From assembly GCA_028015205.1 (NCBI GenBank), contig CM051513.1:47806841-47870840 (forward strand): a DNA stretch of 64,000 nt, written 5' to 3'. Source of the DNA: Mytilisepta virgata. Its lineage: Eukaryota; Mollusca; Bivalvia; Mytilida; Mytilidae. Shown piece by piece: positions 43,356-54,892 of the stretch; within the stretch, counting starts at the first letter, position 1; each line of letters opens with the position of its first letter. Below the pieces are notes generated by a model. It had not been told where the DNA came from, did not search any database, and worked only from the letters and a program-made list of their open reading frames with translations. Both the position numbers and the translations under genes were made by a program.

Positions 43356-43601
43356 ATTCAGATACTTGGTACGCGGAACGGACACTTGGTACGCGGAGAA
43401 TAAACAAGTTGGCTAGAGTAGAATTGTTTTATGACACTACATCTCGTGTAGGAGAGCATAGCGGAAGCGCGAATGGCCGTGCGCATCCGACGATGGATAA
43501 TATTTGCTACATTATAGTGTCGTAAAACAATAGATTTTACCTGAAAAAACTTGTTTATTCTCCGCGTTCAAGTGTCTGCTCCGCGTTCCGAGTATCTGAA
43601 T
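43356..43601. mobile_element. Foldback MITE filling Ginger intron 1
   Basis: The left arm ATTCAGATACTTGGTACGCG and on through GAGAATAAACAAGTT pairs with the right arm, which in reverse complement reads ATTCAGATACTCGGAACGCG and on to the same GAGAATAAACAAGTT. The similarity continues inward (ATTGTTTTATGACACTA). The intron between 43337 and 43690 is 354 bp, and 246 of it is this palindrome. Confidence 0.88.
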
Positions 43602-43690
43602 CTAAATCAGTGTTTAATGTATAAACGTTGACAAAATTCGAAACGGATCATTCATATGCTACGCACTGTAAATGAATATTTGTCTTGCAG

Positions 43691-43890
43691 TTGAAAAAAG
43701 ATCCGTAGTCGCTATTTCTGGAAAGGGTCTTATGCAGACGTAAAGAGGTACATAAAAAGATGTGACAAGTGTCAACGAAAAGAGACCATAAAGAAGGCCA
43801 AAAAACCGTTGAAACCCATACCAGTTTCGGATGAGGCATTTGCACAGATAGGAATGGATATGGTTGGACCACCGGAGGAAACAAAAACAG
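43691..43890 (+). pseudogene. Ginger transposase exon 2 (CC pair and first catalytic Asp)
   Basis: Follows the acceptor TTGTCTTGCAG (43690). It encodes KKIRSRYFW-like wording, the Cys pair RCDKCQRKE and MDMVGPPEE, whose Asp (codon 43857-43859) is the first residue of the DDE triad. It ends ACAAAAACAG|GTACAT at 43890. The phase fits exon 3 exactly, restoring TKTGKWYILVFTDY, which strongly supports this 3.1-kb intron. Confidence 0.83.
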
Positions 43891-44049
43891 GTACATGTAC
43901 AATAGTGCAATTCCAGTTGATTCCTACTGGACGATTATAAAATCATAAATTAAGTGCATAATTAGTGTATAATTACCATAAAGGTATTTCCCCTTCCTGC
44001 GGCAGACGTTATTCATTATGTCTTTCAACCTTTCTGTGAAAAGACCCTT

Positions 44050-44830
44050 TGGAATTGTTTTGATTATTATTAGTCTTTCCTATTTGAAGTACCAAACTTG
44101 GATGGAATGGTACTAAGATGGTTCTCTTTCAAAATTGTATCTGATCGGGGAAACCGTTCAATCTTATGGTCGCCATACCAGCACATTGTTTAACATTAAG
44201 ACCCTAAGCGAAAATCGGTTGAATATCTTCTGATCGATCTGAAACTACTTAGAATTTAGGCGTATAGTAGAAGGTAATCGGTGCTCTCATTTGTATTAGA
44301 TTTCCTCATCCCTAATCTAAGATAGCCACCATTACCAAGTAGTGTTTTGGAATGGGACCTATGTGGAATCAATTAAAGATATTATTGTCTGAAATCACTT
44401 AGCTAATTGGGACCAATATTTGGTGGAATTACAGTTTTTACTGTGTCGATATCGTAACGATATCGACGATATCGACAGTATACAAGACAACTCAACCTTA
44501 CCAATGTCAATCGATATGGACATTATTTTGGACAACTTATCATTGGCAAAGAACAATCGATATCGTTTTTTAAGAGCGTAGTTTTAGTAAGAACAATTTA
44601 GTAACAATATGTAAAGGTTGAACTAGCATTAATTTTCTGAATCGATATCGACAGAATGTTAGACAGCTCATCACAAAAAAACAAAACTATATCGTCGATA
44701 TCGACGTTGTAAGAGAGACATGGTAGAGAAAAAAAACTAGAAGCACTATGTAAAGGTTGTTGTCAGGGGCAACACTGCTACGATGTTGACGATATCGTAA
44801 CTACATCGTGTCTTGGACATAACTCAGGGG
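44050..44830. repeat. Intron 2 repeats, including CGATATCG palindromes
   Basis: 44090-44330 belongs to the same dispersed family as 48980-49880 (AATGGTACTAAGATGGTTCTCTTT, TATGGTCGCCATA). From 44445 on, GTCGATATCGT-A-ACGATATCGAC (44445-44467) is a near-perfect palindrome, and CGATATCGAC words recur to about 44810. Confidence 0.7.
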
Positions 44831-45286
44831 TACCAAAATCGCACATGGTACTTTATTATTGTTTATTTTTTAACGCAGCAAAAAAGGTACGAACTTTCTT
44901 TCACCATGATTTTTCACCATGGGCTATTTGATTACCCCGAAGTTAGCTTTTTTAATATCAAAGTAGCATTTCGGACCCTCTGTACATGCTGAGAAGGGTT
45001 GATTGCTGCCTGGGATAAAATTTTAACCAAAATTTATAGTAATAAAATTGTACTGTTATATTGTAGTACCCTTTTCGTACAATAAAAGTATGGTATGTTT
45101 TAGTTATAAAGGTACAAATGTAATGTAAAAATGAAATAAAAAGTTAATTACACAATAAATAGTTTAAATCAAAAGTTAGATACACAATAAATAGTTTAAA
45201 TCAATTAGTTTCTGAACTTAAACATTTCGTGGATCGATACATTTATTAATATCATAATCATTACTTAGAAAAATGAGATGGGATTT

Positions 45287-46012
45287 AAGCCCCAGTCACA
45301 CTGTCACATTTCAGGGGCTACGTTTCACTACGTTTTCAAAACGTAGCAAAACGGTGATATACATTTGTACGTAGCGAAACGTATCACATACTGCTAAGTA
45401 CATAGAATTACTTTTGCTCCTAAAATTGTTTTAAACATGTTCAAATACTACTACGATTGTCGACATAAACCAATTGACCGTCCTTTAATACCAGTTTCTC
45501 AAACAAAAACTTATATTTCAAATCTATTGTAGTTTTGTTGTTTAAAATGTAGTAAAACGGGATAATACCTAGAGTGCCGATATACGTGGCATATACGTAC
45601 TAAAACCTAGTCAAAGCGTACTAAAACGTAGAAAAGCGTAGTCGATACGTGGTAAAATGTAGCATAAACCTACAGATACGTAACAAACTGTAGCTCAACC
45701 GTAAGTATCTTGTACGTTTCACTATGTATGTGACACGTTTTGCTACGTATGTGCCACGTTCTGCTACATTTTGCTATGTATGAAGGCATTTTTGACACGT
45801 GTAGAAAGTACGTAGAGAAACGTGATGAAACTTGTGAAAACGTGAGAGAAACGAAGTAGAACGTAGTGAAACGTATCGGAAACGTACCACAAACATAGTG
45901 AAACGTGTGTACAAAATAGAAACGCAACAACATTTATTCAAAACGTGGAGATTGATACGTAGTAAAACCTGGCCCTCAATACGTGACAGTGAGACTAAGG
46001 CTTTATCTAAAT
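45287..46012. mobile_element. MITE-like element with ACGTA-rich body, in Ginger intron 2
   Basis: The left end AAGCCCCAGTCACACTGTCA and the reverse complement of the right end AAGCCTTAGTCTCACTGTCA form imperfect TIRs of about 45 bp continuing into TTTNACTACG. The body is packed with degenerate AAACGTAG and CTACGTTT words about every 10-20 bases. No ORF. A target duplication was not clear. Confidence 0.7.
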
Positions 46013-47030
46013 CTGCGAGACTAGTACATGTAGTAAAATGACGGATAATACTCCGAAAGTCTTATACGTAAAAAATAATACGTAGCTCTTAAGTTAATAA
46101 CATTTAGTACCTAAGTGAAATTTGTCTCAGTCAACTTCTAGTTTACAAAGAGGACATAAACGGTTTTCTAAAGTTATTTTTCTGTGTTTGCCCTATTCTA
46201 CCATTAAGGTACTGTTGATTATTCGATTTTTACACAGTTTTAAATATCAATTCTATCTGATTTTTAAGAAGTGTTCCATCTCACATGAGGGGATTGTATT
46301 TTTCTACGTTTTATTGTTTCACTCCAGACAGTTGCATATTTGCAATCTAAAACCGCCAAAACCCGGGTCTTGACCTTCATTCCAAAATGAAAATGCGTGT
46401 CATAGCGCGTAACGATTTTTGGGGGTGTGTAAAGCCCCTTTTAGACATGTTAGACGCGTAATGACAATTTTTGGCTATAAATAATAACATAAAGTAGTTT
46501 CTTTGAAGCTTCAAATTTGTTATGATTTCTGTAAAACTAATGCAAGTGGTTTGTGATTTTGAGATCTTGATTGTCCATGCAAATAATAAACGCATACAAT
46601 ACAAACATTTTAATGAAAAAAAGAGTAAAAACTTTGTAGAGCTCTAATTACTATAATATTTTATTTGCAAATTACATCCATACGAATCAAAGCAAAATAC
46701 ACAATTCAACAAAGACAATTCAATACAAATACAAATTAAACAACATAGCATATGACGATACAGACAAAATAAAACAATTTTATGTACTGTAACTGTAAGC
46801 ACCGTTCGAATTCAACTTTAACCGAAGTGGACCCTATTTTCGCAATGCAAATGACTGCTTTATATTGTCACAAATGAATGATAAAAGTTCAAATTTTGGG
46901 TTCAAAATAGAATTAATATATAAATTCAAGTTATGTCTAAATTTTGGGGGATGTTTAAATGTTGAAATAAGACTGTGCTCTCTATATATATATAGCTAAT
47001 TACTCATAAATACATGCCAATATTTTATAG
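46013..47030. other. Rest of Ginger intron 2, nothing recognised
   Basis: AT-rich. Chance ORFs only. Confidence 0.4.
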
Positions 47031-48861
47031 GAAAGTGGTATATCTTGGTATTTACGGACTATCTTTCTAAGTGGGTAGATGCAGAGGCCGTGGAAGACAA
47101 AAAAGTAGAGACTATATTGCAATGTCTTATCAAGTTTACATGTACACATGGAATGCCGAAAATTTTGATCACGGACCAGGGAAAAGAGTTTTGTAATCAA
47201 TTAAACGATTCATTTTGTAAGGCAATGGGGATTGAGCATAGAGTAGCCTCGCCTTACCATCCCGAGACAGGAGGGCACACGGAAGATTTAATAGAACCCT
47301 CTGCACAATGCTAACCAGCATCGTAAATGACAAACACAATGACTGGGATGAACAACTCCCGTTTCTTCTGTTCGCATACAGAACCTCTATTCACGAATCA
47401 ACCAAGATGACTCCATTTTACTTGGTATTTGGAAGGGAAGCTAGGTTACCTATTCAACTAGACATTCCTGTTGACACTAACAATGAAAATCAGTATGATT
47501 TGGAAAGCCGAACAGAAAAATTTTTACACATTTTTGAAAGAAGAAAAGAAGCCAAACAGAACATTACATCTGCACAAAAAAAGCAGAAATACTATCATGA
47601 TATCGACATTCCAGACGATGTATACATGGAAGGAGATCGTGTCTTACTTCATAACACCAGAAAAAGGACAAGAAAGGGTGGAAAGTTAGAGGAAAACTGG
47701 AGTGGCCCCTACAAAATCAAAGAAGTAAAACTAAGAAAAGGAGTGTATGTCTATACTCTAGATGGAAAAGGAGGAACGGTAAACTGCAACAGACTTAAAC
47801 GATATAGAGGTAAAGATGAAACTAACAAAAGGGTGGGTAACCGAAAGGATAAAGTAAAAAAGTCACAGTCAAATACTAGCGAGAAGACTCGAAGAGACGC
47901 AGCACAGAGTAACGTATTCAAAGACCAATCACACCTCCCCCCTAAGAAAAGGGACTACAGATTTGAACAGGAGAGTGACACTGATGATACCATCGAATAC
48001 TTGTTGACTGATTACCATAAACAAACAATGCTATTTCGCCCAATCGATAAGAAATGGCAGAGAAGAAATTCACAAATGTTTGGTATCCACGTTAAAAATT
48101 CGTTAAAGGAAACAACCATTCGTGAGGTAGCGTACAACGCAAAGCCCAGAAATGTGATACCAATGAGGGGAGATGGAAATTGTCTTTTCCGTGCATTAAG
48201 CTATTCAGTATTTGGTGTACAATCATACCATGTCATTATTAGGGACTATATTCTGGATTTCATGAAAAGAAATGAAGGAAAATTAAGATCTGTCCAACCT
48301 AGGCCCGTGGATAAGTATTTAAGAGATTCAAGTATGGGAGATGTGGGCACATGGGGGACAGAGGTGGAAATATTTGCCTTTGCCACCATGACCAAAACAG
48401 ACGTTTATGTGTATTGTCCTCAAAGTAAGCAAGGTAACAAAATTGAATGGGGATGGTCCCTTTATTCGGCCTTAGACACAGAATCGGTTTCACCAAAGTG
48501 TGTTTATTTGCAGAACTTGTGTGCTCATTTTGAACCAGTTTTTGGAGTGTACGATGAGCCTACTGACGAAGAGTTCATCCAACAACCATGTCTCTCTATT
48601 GGACAAGAAATCCCAGAGGAATATCACCAGTACATTTCAGAGGAGACATTAAATGCCGCATTAGCTGATAATCAACACGATAAGCGCATTCTTCATAAGG
48701 CAGGATTTGATCCAGTCTACCTAAAAAAGATGCCAGAAAAGCCTTACGAAATCGAAGGCCTAGAAAATATTGCAAAACAAATTAACCCTTGGATCTTCAA
48801 TCTTTTGTGCGACTTTGAGGATTTAGCCGACAAAGTCTGTCCAAGGTCAAAGTATGATTAA
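47031..48861 (+). pseudogene. Ginger transposase exon 3: DDE core, GPY/F-like domain, OTU domain
   Basis: The acceptor TTTTATAG ends at 47030. Second catalytic Asp in LITDQGKEF (codon 47174) and Glu in HTE (codon 47282), 35 residues apart, the D35E spacing of retroviral/gypsy integrases. One base is missing right after that Glu, shifting the frame; the next frame is open from before 47308 to 48861. It continues with LLFAYRTSIHESTKMTPFYLVFGR, a GPY/F-like module (NWSGPYKI...LKRYRGK), a charged linker, then an OTU protease domain: GDGNCLFRALS (Cys codon 48181), WGTEVEIFAFA, and CAHFEPV (His codon 48526). A 100-residue unknown C-terminus follows. Integrase with OTU is typical of Ginger1. The frameshift makes this copy inactive. 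Confidence 0.88.
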
Positions 48862-48979
48862 GACATTTAGTTTTGATTTGTTTCTTTTTACCTTCTGCAC
48901 CGATGAACACGTACTTGTCATGTATTCCTGTTCAAAAGAAAGCAACAATTCTAAAAAAAAATCTTATTACTTTTTAGCC

Positions 48980-49880
48980 CACATTGCCTTCCCTTTTTCA
49001 TCTTTTGGCGTTCGTCGTCCGTCTGTCAACAATTCACCAAAAGATCTTCTCCATGAAACCCTTGAACCAATTTGAACCAAACTTTGCAGGAATGGTTCTT
49101 ACGTGATCCTCTTTCAGAATTATGTCAATTATATCAGGAATCCAAGATGGCGACCATAACCGAACATAGTTTAACATACATGCAGGACCCTTCGGAAATA
49201 ATACTGAAAGATCTTCTTGTCTGGAACAAATTGTCCTTATGTGGTCCTCTTTTGGAATTATTTTCTATAAGCTGAACTGCCATCGGAGATGTCCACCATA
49301 GCCATTATAGCTGAAAACAGTTTAATCATAGGACTGAATGAGAAAGTAATAATTTTAATTAAATCTTCTTTCTGAACCCACTTGCCAATTTGAAGCAAAC
49401 TATCACGAATCCTTTTTGGAAATCCAATTCAAAAGTTTTCTGGTCAAAGATAATTTCGTGTTCAGGTAAGCGATACAGGCTCCTGTGAGCGTCTGGTTAA
49501 AATTGTGTCCGATGACCTGGTCAGTTAGCCGTACTTAGTTTAACATAGGGCTTTATAGGTAGTCCTCTTTTAGAATTGTGTGTTTTGACCCCAGTCGGCA
49601 AATCCAAAATGGCCACCAAAGGCGAAATAGATTGGCAAGGGATGCTTTGGGAAAATCAATAACATGTTTTTGTCTGAAATTTGAACGAAACGTGGCAGTA
49701 ATAGTCCTTAGGTAATTGTGTCCGATGAAGAGTCCGTGATCCAAGATGGCCGCCATAACCGAACTTAATTTAACATAGGATCCTATTGGGAAAATATCTT
49801 CTTCACTGAAATCCCTTGGCAATTTTTAATCAGACTTGGCAGCATTGGTCCTTATGTAGTCCTCTTTTATAAGTGTGTAT
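48980..49880. repeat. Degenerate dispersed repeat with four or so units
   Basis: Units of about 200-240 bp share TTTGAACCAAACTTTGCAGGA, CTTATGTGGTCCTCTTTTAG-like wording and CCAAGATGGC(C/G)(A/G)CCATA. It starts with GGCGTTCGTCGTCCGTCTGTC, a phrase I recall from dispersed bivalve repeats. Inside the Ginger 3' region. Confidence 0.65.
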
Positions 49881-50454
49881 GGTCGCCAAAGGAGAATACT
49901 AGATGAACATTTGTAGGCGGTAAAATTTACAAAAATAAATGATATTTCACAGAATGATTTTCTACGCACACATGTTACAAAGAAAGAAAACAACAAGATT
50001 AAATTGTGAGGCAAGTTATGACGGTATTTGTTAGATTTCTATGCAAGCTATAATTATTGATGGTCTCAACAATAGTGTTAAAGGAAAACATTAGCAACTT
50101 TTTTATACAAATACAAATACACTGAATATGCATAAGAATTATCAGCCGTGCCCAGGGTAAAACTTTTGTAATAAAAATAATAATTTAATAATAAATTGAA
50201 GACCAATTAAAATGTGTGTTTACCAAAACGTTTAAAGCAAGAAATAATCATTCTTGGAATGCACAAGGGAGATACATCCGTATCATAAGTTTCGAAATTT
50301 CCAGTATTTTTCAGCAAGTTTGCATAGCAATTTCATGGCAAGTACCAACACACTGGTGACTGAGTGAAAACTATTCCGTGATCAGATTCATTACTGCCAT
50401 GCTTTAGAATTTAACCATCTAAACTGTGCAACACCCTTTATTTTAACCCAATTA

Positions 50455-51060
50455 CAGTACAGACAACTGTCTTGTTTAATAAATAAATACATATAAACAG
50501 AGTCAAAATTCAACGGCTAAAGGTGTAGAAAAATGCCCCATTCACAAAGAAGCTCCAGGTACGGGGCGCCGAATGGGACTTGAACTTTTTGTAATCAAAA
50601 TCAATTTTGTGTACACAAAATTCAATTCTGTCATAACAAAATCATTTTTGTCTTACAAAACTATGTGATACAGACTTGTTTTATGAGAACTTCAATTTTG
50701 TAATGACAAAATTCATTTTTGTAGACAAAATTCATTTTTGTCATGACAAAATTCAATTTTGTCAAATAGGTATGCAAATATAAACTTATTTGCATACAAA
50801 ATTGACTTTTGTTACCTGATATGGAAATTAAAACACAAAAGTCAATTTTGTGAGACAAAATTGAATTTGTACGCAATTAACATGTTGATTAAATTAGCAT
50901 CCTGTGATTTTGTAATTAAAATTATTTTTTGTGTAGACAAAATTGAGTTTTGTTAGACAGAAGTGAAAATTTAACACAAAATTGACTTTTGTGACAGAAG
51001 TCAATTTTGTGTCACAAAAGTCAATTTTGTATGCAAATTTGGATCTGCAACTGAATTCTC
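50455..51060. repeat. Inverted 167-bp unit followed by CAAAATTGA/TCAATTTTG palindromic block
   Basis: 50455-50570 is a reverse-complement copy of the 167-bp unit arrayed at 51245-52377. 50580-51040 is a dense series of ACAAAATTCAATTTTGT-like words in both orientations, able to form many overlapping hairpins. No gene. Confidence 0.8.
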
Positions 51061-51244
51061 TCATCACGATTTTGTAAGAAGGCCTTTCATTGGATATAGT
51101 GTATACTTGTTGTACCTGGCGCATAGGGCGTATACTTGGTGTACACTACTTGGTGTATAAATCTGACGATATATAACCGATGATACATTGGGTATACTTG
51201 GTGTATATGGCGTGTGCTCGATATATAAGGGGTATACAGGGTGT

Positions 51245-52377
51245 ATATGCGTGTTTATTTATTAAACAAGACAGTTGTGTATATTTTAGTAATCATATTT
51301 CACAAGTAAGAGGGTTCAACTAAAGAGTGTTACGCAGTGTTTTCAGGTCCTGGAGCTTCTTTGTGAATGGGGCATTTTTCTACACCTTTAGCCGTTGGAT
51401 TTTGACTGTTTATGTGTGTTTATTTATTTAACAAGACAGTTGTGTATATTTTAGTAATCATATTTCACAAGTATGAGGGTTCAACTAAAGAGTGTTACAC
51501 AGTGTTTTTAGGTCCTGCATCTTCTTTGTGAATGGGGCATTTTTCTACACTTTTAGCCGTTGAATTTTGACTCTGTTTATGAGAGTTTATTTATTAAACA
51601 AGACAGTTGTGTATATTTTAGTAATCATATTTCACAAGTAAGAGGGTTCAACTAAAGAGTGTTACACAGTGTTTTCAGGTCCTGGAGCTTCTTTGTGAAT
51701 GGGGCATTTTTCTACACTTTTAGCCGTTGAATTTTGACTCTGTTTATGAGAGTTTATTTATTAAACAAGACAGTTGTGTATATTTTAGTAATCATATTTC
51801 ACAAGTAAGAGGGTTCAACTAAAGAGTGTTACACAGTGTTTTCAGGTCCTGGAGCTTCTTTGTGAATGGGGCATTTTTCTACACCTTTAGCCGTTGAATT
51901 GTGACTCTGTTTATGTGTGTTTATTTATTAAACAAGACAGTTGTGTATATTTTAGTAATCATATTTCACAAGTAAGAGGGTTCAACTAAAGAGTGTTACA
52001 CAGTGTTTTCAGGTCCTGGAGCTTCTTTGTGAATGGGGCTTTTTTCTACACCTTTAGCCGGTGAATTTTGACTCTTGTTTATGTGTGTTTTTTTATTAAA
52101 CAAGACAGTTGTGTATATTTTAGTAATCATATTTCACAAGTAAGAGGGTTCAACTAAAGAGTGTTACGCAGTGTTTTCAGGTCCTGGAGCTTCTTTGTGA
52201 ATGGGGCATTTTTCTACACCTTTAGCCGTTGGATTTTGACTCTGTTTATGTGTGTTTATTTATTAAACAAGACAGTTGTGTATATTTTAGTAATCATATT
52301 TCACAAGTAAGAGGGTTCAACTAAAGAGTGTTACACATTGTTTTCAGGTCCTGGAGCTTCTTTGTGAATGGGGCATT
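51245..52377 (+). repeat. 167-bp tandem array, seven copies
   Basis: CAAGACAGTTGTGTATATTTTAG recurs at 51267, 51432, 51599, 51766, 51933, 52101 and 52268. Units share GAGGGTTCAACTAAAGAGTG and CTTTGTGAATGGGGCATTTT with few differences. There are no unique spacers, so this is a satellite-like array and not CRISPR. Confidence 0.95.
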
Positions 52378-52916
52378 CAGTTAGCTGTTTGGTTTATTCA
52401 AGCTTCCAAAATTAAATAATTTTAGTATTGGTCTTCCAAACCTTCGACTTGGCGTACCCGATGTAAAAAAAGAGGAGGGGGGGTAAACTGAGAAACGCAT
52501 CGTGTGCATAAAAACTAATACTGTTGTGAGTTGCTTTACATATATATCATATATATATTAACACTTGTTATTCACATAAAGACAATAATCCGTATTGAGA
52601 TTGGGGAAATGTGATCCATTGGAAGGGACCAATTTAGGACTTTGAAGTCCGCGTTTTTATCCTAATATTGTAATGGCAGATAGCAGTTTTGGAAGTATAT
52701 TATTTAAATAAATAAATATAACAACTACGATATTTCAGAAGTTACATGCACATCAACAAAAGAGTCGAAATTCAACGGCATAACCGTTGAAAACTGACCC
52801 AATAGTAAAATAGCCCATGAGCCTGAATACGTTGTAAGTTTTAACAAATAACATTTAATTTGTTCATTTTATGAAATACGACACATTCTAAATTGATGTA
52901 TCAAAAAAAAAAGTCG

Positions 52917-52950
52917 TGGAATTTTGACCCTATTTTGGGTCAAAATTCCA
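52917..52950. repeat. Subterminal hairpin repeating TIR words
   Basis: TGGAATTTTGACCC and GGGTCAAAATTCCA form a perfect 14-bp stem around TATTTT. The stem sequence is that found inside the Ginger TIR, and single copies of related words lie at about 41870-41930 and 52965-53000. Probably a transposase-binding cluster; inferred. Confidence 0.75.
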
Positions 52951-52999
52951 CACAAGGTTCAAAATTTTATGGCTTAAGGGTACGTTTTCAACGTTTTTT

Positions 53000-53057
53000 A
53001 CCGTAGAAAACTGACCCCGGGGTAAGTTTTCTACGGGGGTCAAAATTCCACGTTACA
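53000..53057 (-). repeat. Ginger right TIR
   Basis: Reverse complement of the left TIR with one mismatch; followed by the CCGG duplication. Confidence 0.95.
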
Positions 53058-53061
53058 CCGG

Positions 53062-53603
53062 CGCATGACCGGCTTACTAGAAACAAGTGCGCATATAAAG
53101 TGCGAAAGCAAACGGAGTTATCTCCCATGTGATTTACCGTCGATCAGTTTGTGATATCTTTCGCCCCCTTCTTAATATTGAACTTCCACTGTTCAATGAA
53201 ATATAAATTTTAACAACCACATATATGCATATTAAAATTATAAATGCGTAAAAGAACATACATTCAATGATATAAAAAAAATATACCTTTGGCAAGTTTA
53301 AAAATATGCAAGACTAGTATCGATATGAAAATGAAGTGTGAAATGTCTGAATAAATGAGTGCGAAAGATTATACTTATGGATTTCTTATAACAAAATGGC
53401 TCGGTGTATAAAATATAAAAACTTGAACACTCATGGTAATACTGATATGTAAAAAAAAAATAAATCATTTAACAGTTACCAAAATTAAAAATATTTGCGG
53501 TTTCTCGAGACTGTTAATCTGTTATTAAACATGTTTTCTGCACCATTAAAAAAAATAAGAAAATATTGTTGAGACGTCTTAACTTGACTATTAATAACAG
53601 TCA
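53062..53603. other. No gene seen
   Basis: AT-rich right flank of the Ginger. Confidence 0.4.
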
Positions 53604-54892
53604 TTATTTCTTAGTTCCCGTCTTCTTCCTCAGCCAAAGTCTCCGTACAGTTTGCTGACCTTCCGCATTGACAGAATGTGTCGTGATTAATGTCAATGAT
53701 ATTATTTTTATCTCCCTATCTGTTGAGGAAGGGCCAGGTGTCGTCGCCTCTATCTCCGGTTCACTTTCAGATAAACTATCCGTAGTAATATGCACTGGCC
53801 TGGGGGCTGCAGCCCCACTGGGGCCTGCTTTCCTCTCTCCATCAGTGTCACTTACATATATTTTATTTATGGATCTATCATCATGATCATTGTCAAATTC
53901 CGAGGTGTCGTCACTCACAGTTATTTCCGGCTCCTTGACAACTGTCTTCTCATTAACCTTGTTCACATGCACTGTAAAATTGTCATTTTGATCTCTTCAA
54001 CTTCACGGTCTTCAGGATCATTATCCGTGTCACTGTTTACATTATCCAGATGATTATCAACGAGAAGCCTAAGTTCATTTCCCAATCTGTATTAGCGTCC
54101 TTTCGACGAATTGAAGTGATACCTGTTTGCTTATGTCTCTGGCCTCCTGCTTTGTTTTCCCACGGGTTAGTTCTAGATGTAGCTGTAGGCCCTCGCGCCT
54201 AGTGAATATGCGATCACATCTATCCAACTCCGAGCATCTAAAAAATCGTACTGTGGCATTATGAACTTGATTCATGTGTCTTCTCAAATTGCGACGATTC
54301 GCATAAACTGCATGGCATACTGAACAACTTATTTCCTTTCCTCTGAACCTCCTCCTTTTATTTACTTTCGGCATTCTGTTTATCTCGTCGCAATATCTTT
54401 TAGGAACCTTCACTTCTTTCCCAACTCTAGTAACTTTCTGCGCAGCCGCGGCTGACACATGCTGTCTAATTCCCGCGCCGGGTCGGGCATCCAATCCCGG
54501 AACATTCACTGTTTTGACCAAGTGAGCCTGATCATCCTTAGTATCGTTTTCATTCTCAATCATACTTGTTCTCAGGTGACTATCGTCATCTTGATCTGAT
54601 TTTTGGTCTTCAAAACTCTCTTCGAAGGCGTTCAAATTCGGGAAGCATTGCTTGTGTTGTTTCACTACTTTTTCTAAACCATTTTAATATCTTATTTCCT
54701 AAATACGGCTTCAATACATCACCTTGGACTGTAACAGCTGGAGAATTTTTATAGCATTTAATCTTGAATGTCACTTGGCTTAATTTTTCAGTTATTACCC
54801 AGGGACCTGTCCAATGTCTAGCAATTTTTGCATTGATTCCAGGACTATTCTTTTGGTTCCTCCAGACTAAATCACCTATTTCATAATTTTTA
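53604..54892 (-). pseudogene. Gypsy-type pol C-terminus: GPY/F-like domain and C2H2 zinc finger
   Basis: The minus strand reads from YKNYEIGDLVWRNQ through RHWTGPWVITEKLS to VLKPYLG, the C-terminal module of gypsy integrases. The frame then shifts near 54650 into a 196-codon frame with a clear C2H2 finger (CSVC...RRH...H, C-x2-C-x12-H-x4-H, residues 114-135 of that frame) and a second, incomplete one (C-x5-C-x12-H). A further acidic/Ser-rich tail runs to 53604 in another frame. The frame changes mark it as decayed. No LTR was recognised. Confidence 0.75.

Larger units (their letters stand above)
41786..53057 (+). mobile_element. Ginger-type DNA transposon, complete with TIRs and CCGG target duplication
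   Basis: TIRs of 58 bp beginning TGTAACGTGG, with one mismatch, lie at 41786-41843 and 53000-53057, and CCGG flanks both (41782-41785 and 53058-53061). The only large coding unit is a gypsy-integrase-like transposase with an OTU domain, in the same orientation. TGT-start TIRs, a 4-bp duplication, integrase plus OTU fit the Ginger1 group (Bao, Kapitonov and Jurka's GINGER class, from memory). At 11.27 kb it is long; nested foldbacks, a MITE and tandem arrays account for much of this. Confidence 0.88.

Noticed and set aside
51245..52377. CRISPR-like evenly spaced repeats
   Set aside because: Units are contiguous and similar over their full length, with no unique spacers, in eukaryotic DNA.
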